Origin: Microbacterium lushaniae
GTDB taxonomy: Bacteria > Actinomycetota > Actinomycetes > Actinomycetales > Microbacteriaceae
Length of the DNA: 64,000 nt
Assembly (NCBI RefSeq): GCF_008727775.1
Contig: NZ_CP044232.1
Coordinates: 2,480,001-2,544,000, forward strand
Direction: 5' to 3'
Shown: piece by piece, positions 61,720-64,000 of the stretch
Numbering within the stretch: the stretch's first letter is position 1
Layout: every line of letters begins with the position of its first letter
Notes under the pieces: generated by a model
Seen by the model: only the letters and a program-made list of their open reading frames with translations
The model's database searches: none
What the model was told of the DNA's origin: nothing
Position numbers and translations under genes: made by a program

Positions 61720-62334
61720 ATGCCCGAACTCGTCATCGAACAGGTCGACGCGGAGATCATCGACACGGGGAACGGGGTCTTCATTCCGCGCTCGTGGGGG
61801 GCGGTCGTAACGGGCCTTCCCGAGATCCCGGGCGAGGTCCATGCGCGGATCGTCTACGACCCGACATTGCGGCGCGCGGTGGCGGAGTCGGTGCGCGTCG
61901 ACCGCAGCGGGGCCGGGGATGAGGTGACCACGACTCTGCTGCGCGATATCCGCGTGCAGGCAATCGTGCAATGGGCTGCTGCTCGCGTCGTTCGCATCGA
62001 CCGCGATGGTGGAGAGCCCGAGTCCTACGGCGAGTACATCGCGGGCCTGCGCACGGACGAGGGGCGCTCTGACGACCAGAACCTGCGTGAGGCGGTCAGG
62101 CTGTACCGACTTGGGTCGGTCATCAACGGCGGCCCGCTCAAGCTCGTCTCAGAGGAGCTCAATGTCAGTATCAGCACGGCAACCCGAATGATGAATCGTG
62201 CCCGCGTCGCCGGGCTCGTCGACGAGGCGACCGGTCGCGAGCTCTACGTTCAGGCTCGCGTACAGCAGCGTCGCGGGCGAACGACGGGACCCGTCGCCGG
62301 CCCGGGGCCATCCGGTCCATCGATCGACCGCTGA
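61720..62334 (+). CDS. Island-encoded protein with C-terminal winged-helix-like domain
   Basis: This is a 204-residue protein. The N-terminal half is beta-rich (ELVIEQVDAEIIDTGNGVFI; SWGAVVTGLPEIPGEVHARI). The C-terminal part is helix-turn-helix-like (LVSEELNVSISTATRMMNRA then RVAGLVDE). A Gly/Pro/Arg-rich tail closes it. I use the ATG at 61720; an open frame upstream lacks coding character. Such proteins occur in actinobacterial prophages and islands; it may regulate element functions. It is divergent from the excisionase-like gene. Confidence 0.75.
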   Translation: MPELVIEQVDAEIIDTGNGVFIPRSWGAVVTGLPEIPGEVHARIVYDPTLRRAVAESVRVDRSGAGDEVTTTLLRDIRVQAIVQWAAARVVRIDRDGGEPESYGEYIAGLRTDEGRSDDQNLREAVRLYRLGSVINGGPLKLVSEELNVSISTATRMMNRARVAGLVDEATGRELYVQARVQQRRGRTTGPVAGPGPSGPSIDR

Positions 62335-62571
62335 GCATCAAGGCTCCCCGCTTCGTCAACGCTTCTGCGGGCGTCGAAGCGGCGCTGGTGCATGCTCAGT
62401 CGGTTGTTCACTTTCGTGACATGTGCACGTAAATGTCCCACCTACGGACGCCGTTCGCCTGATCGCGCGCCTCGCGCTCAAGTAGCGCCTGCTACGAATC
62501 AAGCCCTTCGCCGCCCGCCGACTCCCGTCCCTCAGCGGTATCATAGTGACACCACAAGGGAAGGAACCGCC

Positions 62572-62775
62572 ATGGCCCGGACTGTGCGCCTCTCGCCAGA
62601 GGCGGAATCGAAGCTCACCGAGCTCGCCTCCCTGATGGGACAGAGCAAGAACAGCGTGATCGAGAAGGCCGTGCTCGAGCTGGACGCTCGCACGATCCGG
62701 CGCGAGCGGGTACGCCGCGCGTTCGACCGGGTCCGCGACCGCGACGCTGAGCTGCTCGACCGGCTGTCCCAGTGA
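62572..62775 (+). CDS. Ribbon-helix-helix antitoxin of a Doc-type pair
   Basis: This 67-residue protein has the ribbon-helix-helix TVRLSPEAESKLTELASLMG then QSKNSVIEKAVLELDA, followed by a charged C-terminal helix (RERVRRAFDRVRDRDAELLD) expected to bind the toxin. AAGGGAAGGA precedes the ATG, and the stop overlaps the toxin start by 4 bp (GTGA at 62772-62775). The upstream gap 62335-62571 holds only its promoter region. Confidence 0.88.
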   Translation: MARTVRLSPEAESKLTELASLMGQSKNSVIEKAVLELDARTIRRERVRRAFDRVRDRDAELLDRLSQ

Positions 62776-63143
62776 CGGAGTACATCGAACCGGAGGACGT
62801 CGACGAACTCGTTGAGGACGAGGGATTTCACTACCGGGACCGCAACGGCGTGCTCTCCGCACTGGCGTCCCCCATGCCTGTGTTCGGCGAGGAAGTCTAC
62901 CCAGGGATTCATCAGAAGGCGGCCGTGCTGATCAGCGCGATCAACCACAACCATCCACTGTTGGATGGAAACAAGCGGTTGAGCTGGTTCGTCACGGTGG
63001 CCTTCTACGACATCAACGGCTACGACCTGCGCGCCGGCGCCCAGGACGCCGACCGCTATATCCGGCTCATCGCCGGCGCGAATCCGCCGCCTCTGCACGA
63101 CGTCGAATTGTGGCTCGACAAGCACACCTTCCCCTTGGACTGA
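62772..63143 (+). CDS. doc: Doc-type (Fic-fold) toxin
   Basis: This 123-residue death-on-curing family protein has the Fic active-site loop in degenerate Doc form, HNHPLLDGNKRLSW (residues about 58-71), and the N-terminal IEPEDVDELVEDEGF. Doc kinases phosphorylate EF-Tu and stop translation. GTG start overlapping the antitoxin stop gives tight coupling. The pair lies next to attR and may stabilise the element against loss. Confidence 0.92.
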   Translation: MTEYIEPEDVDELVEDEGFHYRDRNGVLSALASPMPVFGEEVYPGIHQKAAVLISAINHNHPLLDGNKRLSWFVTVAFYDINGYDLRAGAQDADRYIRLIAGANPPPLHDVELWLDKHTFPLD

Positions 63144-63370
63144 CCAGCAGCTCAGGCGCAGGGTCGCCCGGGGAGGATGCGAGCCGTCGTGGGTCCATTC
63201 CGGTGGCGAGGCCAGGGATGCCTCACTTGAGCACATTGCAGAGCGCAAGCTCACTACAGCGCTCCCTGCTTAGCAATGTGCTCATTTGCGTCTCGTTGCC
63301 GCAAGAGCGAGTTTGGGCGCTAGACGGCCCGCGTCCCGGACGCTCTAGAACGCTGATTCTTCAACGATTC

Positions 63371-63389
63371 TTGCCCGCATTCTGCCCGC
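63371..63389 (+). other. Arm-type integrase-binding repeats, right end
   Basis: TTGCCCGC (63371-63378) and CTGCCCGC (63382-63389) have the same 11-bp period as the left pair and the same orientation. Confidence 0.6.
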
Positions 63390-63507
63390 AAACCATTTGC
63401 CGCAGCACGTTTCGTAGGGTTGCGCGATGTCGCCCACCCCCTCAAAGATCCGCGTAATTCCGCGGTTCCCGCGGTTTGAGGTCGGATTGAGCATTATGCT
63501 CAGTCGT

Positions 63508-63528
63508 GTTCGAGTCCCTCCAGGGGCA
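63508..63528 (+). other. attR: 21-bp copy of the tRNA-Arg(CCT) 3' end
   Basis: Identical to 43301-43321 and not part of a second tRNA, since the bases before it do not form a D arm or anticodon arm. It marks the right boundary of the element. Confidence 0.9.
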
Positions 63529-63593
63529 TCTCTTCTTTCCCATCCTGTGCGTTCCTCTGCGACGCCGACTGCCTCTCGCTGGTTCGGTCCCAT

Positions 63594-64000
63594 CTATCGC
63601 CGGTCCGACGCATCCAGGGGAATGCGGGCAACGATCCGGGTGCCGCGTTGCGCGGGACTCACCACTTCGATCGTTCCGCAACTCGCTTCGATGCGGTCTC
63701 TGAGCCCGGTCAAGCCTGTGCCGCGGGATGGGTCGGCGCCGCCCTTTCCGTCGTCTTCGATGGTGAGGACCAACTCCTCGGCATTGCCGGACAGCGCGCA
63801 CGACACACTGACTTGTGTTGCCTGCGCGTGTTTGACCGCGTTCGTTATCGCTTCGGCGACCGTGAAGTACGCGGTTGTTTCGAGGGCCGGCGGCAGTCGG
63901 GGAATGACCAGCGTGAGATGCACAGGGATCGGGGTTTCGGCAGCCAGCGACTCGATGCCGGCAGCGAGCCCGTTGCGGCTGAGTGCTGCGGGCAGGATCC
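63594..64000 (-). CDS. NarL-type sensor histidine kinase, C-terminal part (5' end outside window)
   Basis: The frame is open to the right edge and reads ALSRNGLAAGIESLAAETPI, the linker after the phosphoacceptor helix. A HATPase domain follows: N box AEAITNAVKHA, G1 box IEDDGKGGAD and G2 box GTGLTGLRDRIEA. It ends GTRIVARIPL. This matches histidine kinases of the HisKA_3 (NarX/DesK) family, which pair with LuxR-type response regulators. The sensor part is not in the window. The gene belongs to the chromosome outside the element. Confidence 0.9.
   Translation of the reverse strand, partial: ILPAALSRNGLAAGIESLAAETPIPVHLTLVIPRLPPALETTAYFTVAEAITNAVKHAQATQVSVSCALSGNAEELVLTIEDDGKGGADPSRGTGLTGLRDRIEASCGTIEVVSPAQRGTRIVARIPLDASDRR

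Larger units (their letters stand above)
43301..63528. mobile_element. 20.2-kb integrative mobilizable element in tRNA-Arg(CCT)
   Basis: The element is bounded by a 21-bp direct repeat of the tRNA-Arg 3' end. It carries a tyrosine integrase (46088-47218), an excisionase-like gene (61428-61607), a MobF relaxase (53118-55868) and defence-like cargo. No coupling protein, VirB4-like ATPase or replication initiator is seen, so it probably moves with help from another element. The genes 47.8-52.9 kb and 56.8-60.8 kb are visibly less GC-biased at third positions than the core genome, a sign of transfer. Confidence 0.9.
63144..63593. other. Right-end region of the element, with attR and flank
   Basis: No gene is seen. 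It holds the right arm sites (63371-63389), a GAGCATTATGCTC dyad just before attR (63489-63501, matched by GAGCATTCTGCTC at 43510-43522 near the left end), attR itself, and 65 bp of flanking chromosome. Confidence 0.7.

Overview
The window is chromosomal DNA from a high-GC actinobacterium, most likely Microbacterium or a close Microbacteriaceae relative. The grounds are the strong G/C bias at third codon positions, a class Ib nrdHIEF reductase operon, Lsr2, a RamA-like regulator beside an acetate symporter pair, a SepX/GlpR-type divisome gene beside rimJ-galU, F420/PPOX enzymes, and several apparently leaderless promoters. This is inference from gene content; no search was run.

Layout of the core part (1-43.3 kb). 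A methyltransferase cut by the left edge (3-1076) is followed by a PIN-like remnant framed by two 69-bp palindromic repeats, then nrdF-nrdE-nrdI-nrdH (1502-5361, minus). Next come an MFS transporter, a small conserved protein, an alpha/beta hydrolase, an acyl-CoA dehydrogenase, a DUF445 protein and a SixA-type phosphatase. A sugar-uptake locus follows (LacI repressor; binding protein, two permeases and a glycogen-debranching-type enzyme, 11.4-17.8 kb), with four copies of a 76-bp palindromic repeat in and after it. Between 18.2 and 23.6 kb lie a nuclease-like AbiEi/DUF559 protein, a bacterial eRF1-like (baeRF) protein, a YbaK deacylase, an F420-dependent PPOX enzyme, an amino-acid dehydrogenase and acetolactate decarboxylase. 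A divergent sugar-catabolic locus (ThuA, Gfo/Idh, ROK regulator / TIM-barrel isomerase, Gfo/Idh, GAPDH) ends at tRNA-Ala(CGC). A 0.7-kb repeat-rich gap precedes sepX-rimJ-galU and, divergently, 5-FTHF cyclo-ligase-fmdB-mscL. Then come a giant AAA/helicase-like protein with degenerate ATPase motifs, an MGMT homologue whose catalytic Cys is Val, an acetate symporter with its DUF485 partner and a RamA-like regulator, lsr2, a cysteine-free HesB-like protein, and tRNA-Arg(CCT).

From 43.3 to 63.5 kb there is a 20.2-kb integrated element. Its ends are a 21-bp direct repeat made of the 3' end of tRNA-Arg(CCT) (43301-43321 and 63508-63528), and each end carries a pair of TTGCCCGC arm-type sites at 11-bp spacing. 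It encodes a tyrosine integrase, an excisionase-like protein of 59 aa (61428-61607) and a MobF relaxase without a visible coupling protein or type IV secretion system, so it looks mobilizable rather than self-transmissible. Its cargo is defence-like: a DUF262/HNH/RAMA-type protein lying between the integrase and a duplicated integrase tail; a three-gene restriction-modification-like locus in which methylase motif I and motif IV sit in different proteins flanking a helicase; a MazEF-like pair with a frameshifted toxin; a RHH-Doc toxin-antitoxin pair; and a tightly coupled operon of XRE regulator, Ser/Thr kinase and TPR protein under a leaderless, palindrome-covered promoter. The split R-M locus and the XRE-kinase-TPR operon are the best candidates for an undescribed system. 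The window ends in a NarL-type sensor histidine kinase cut by the right edge.
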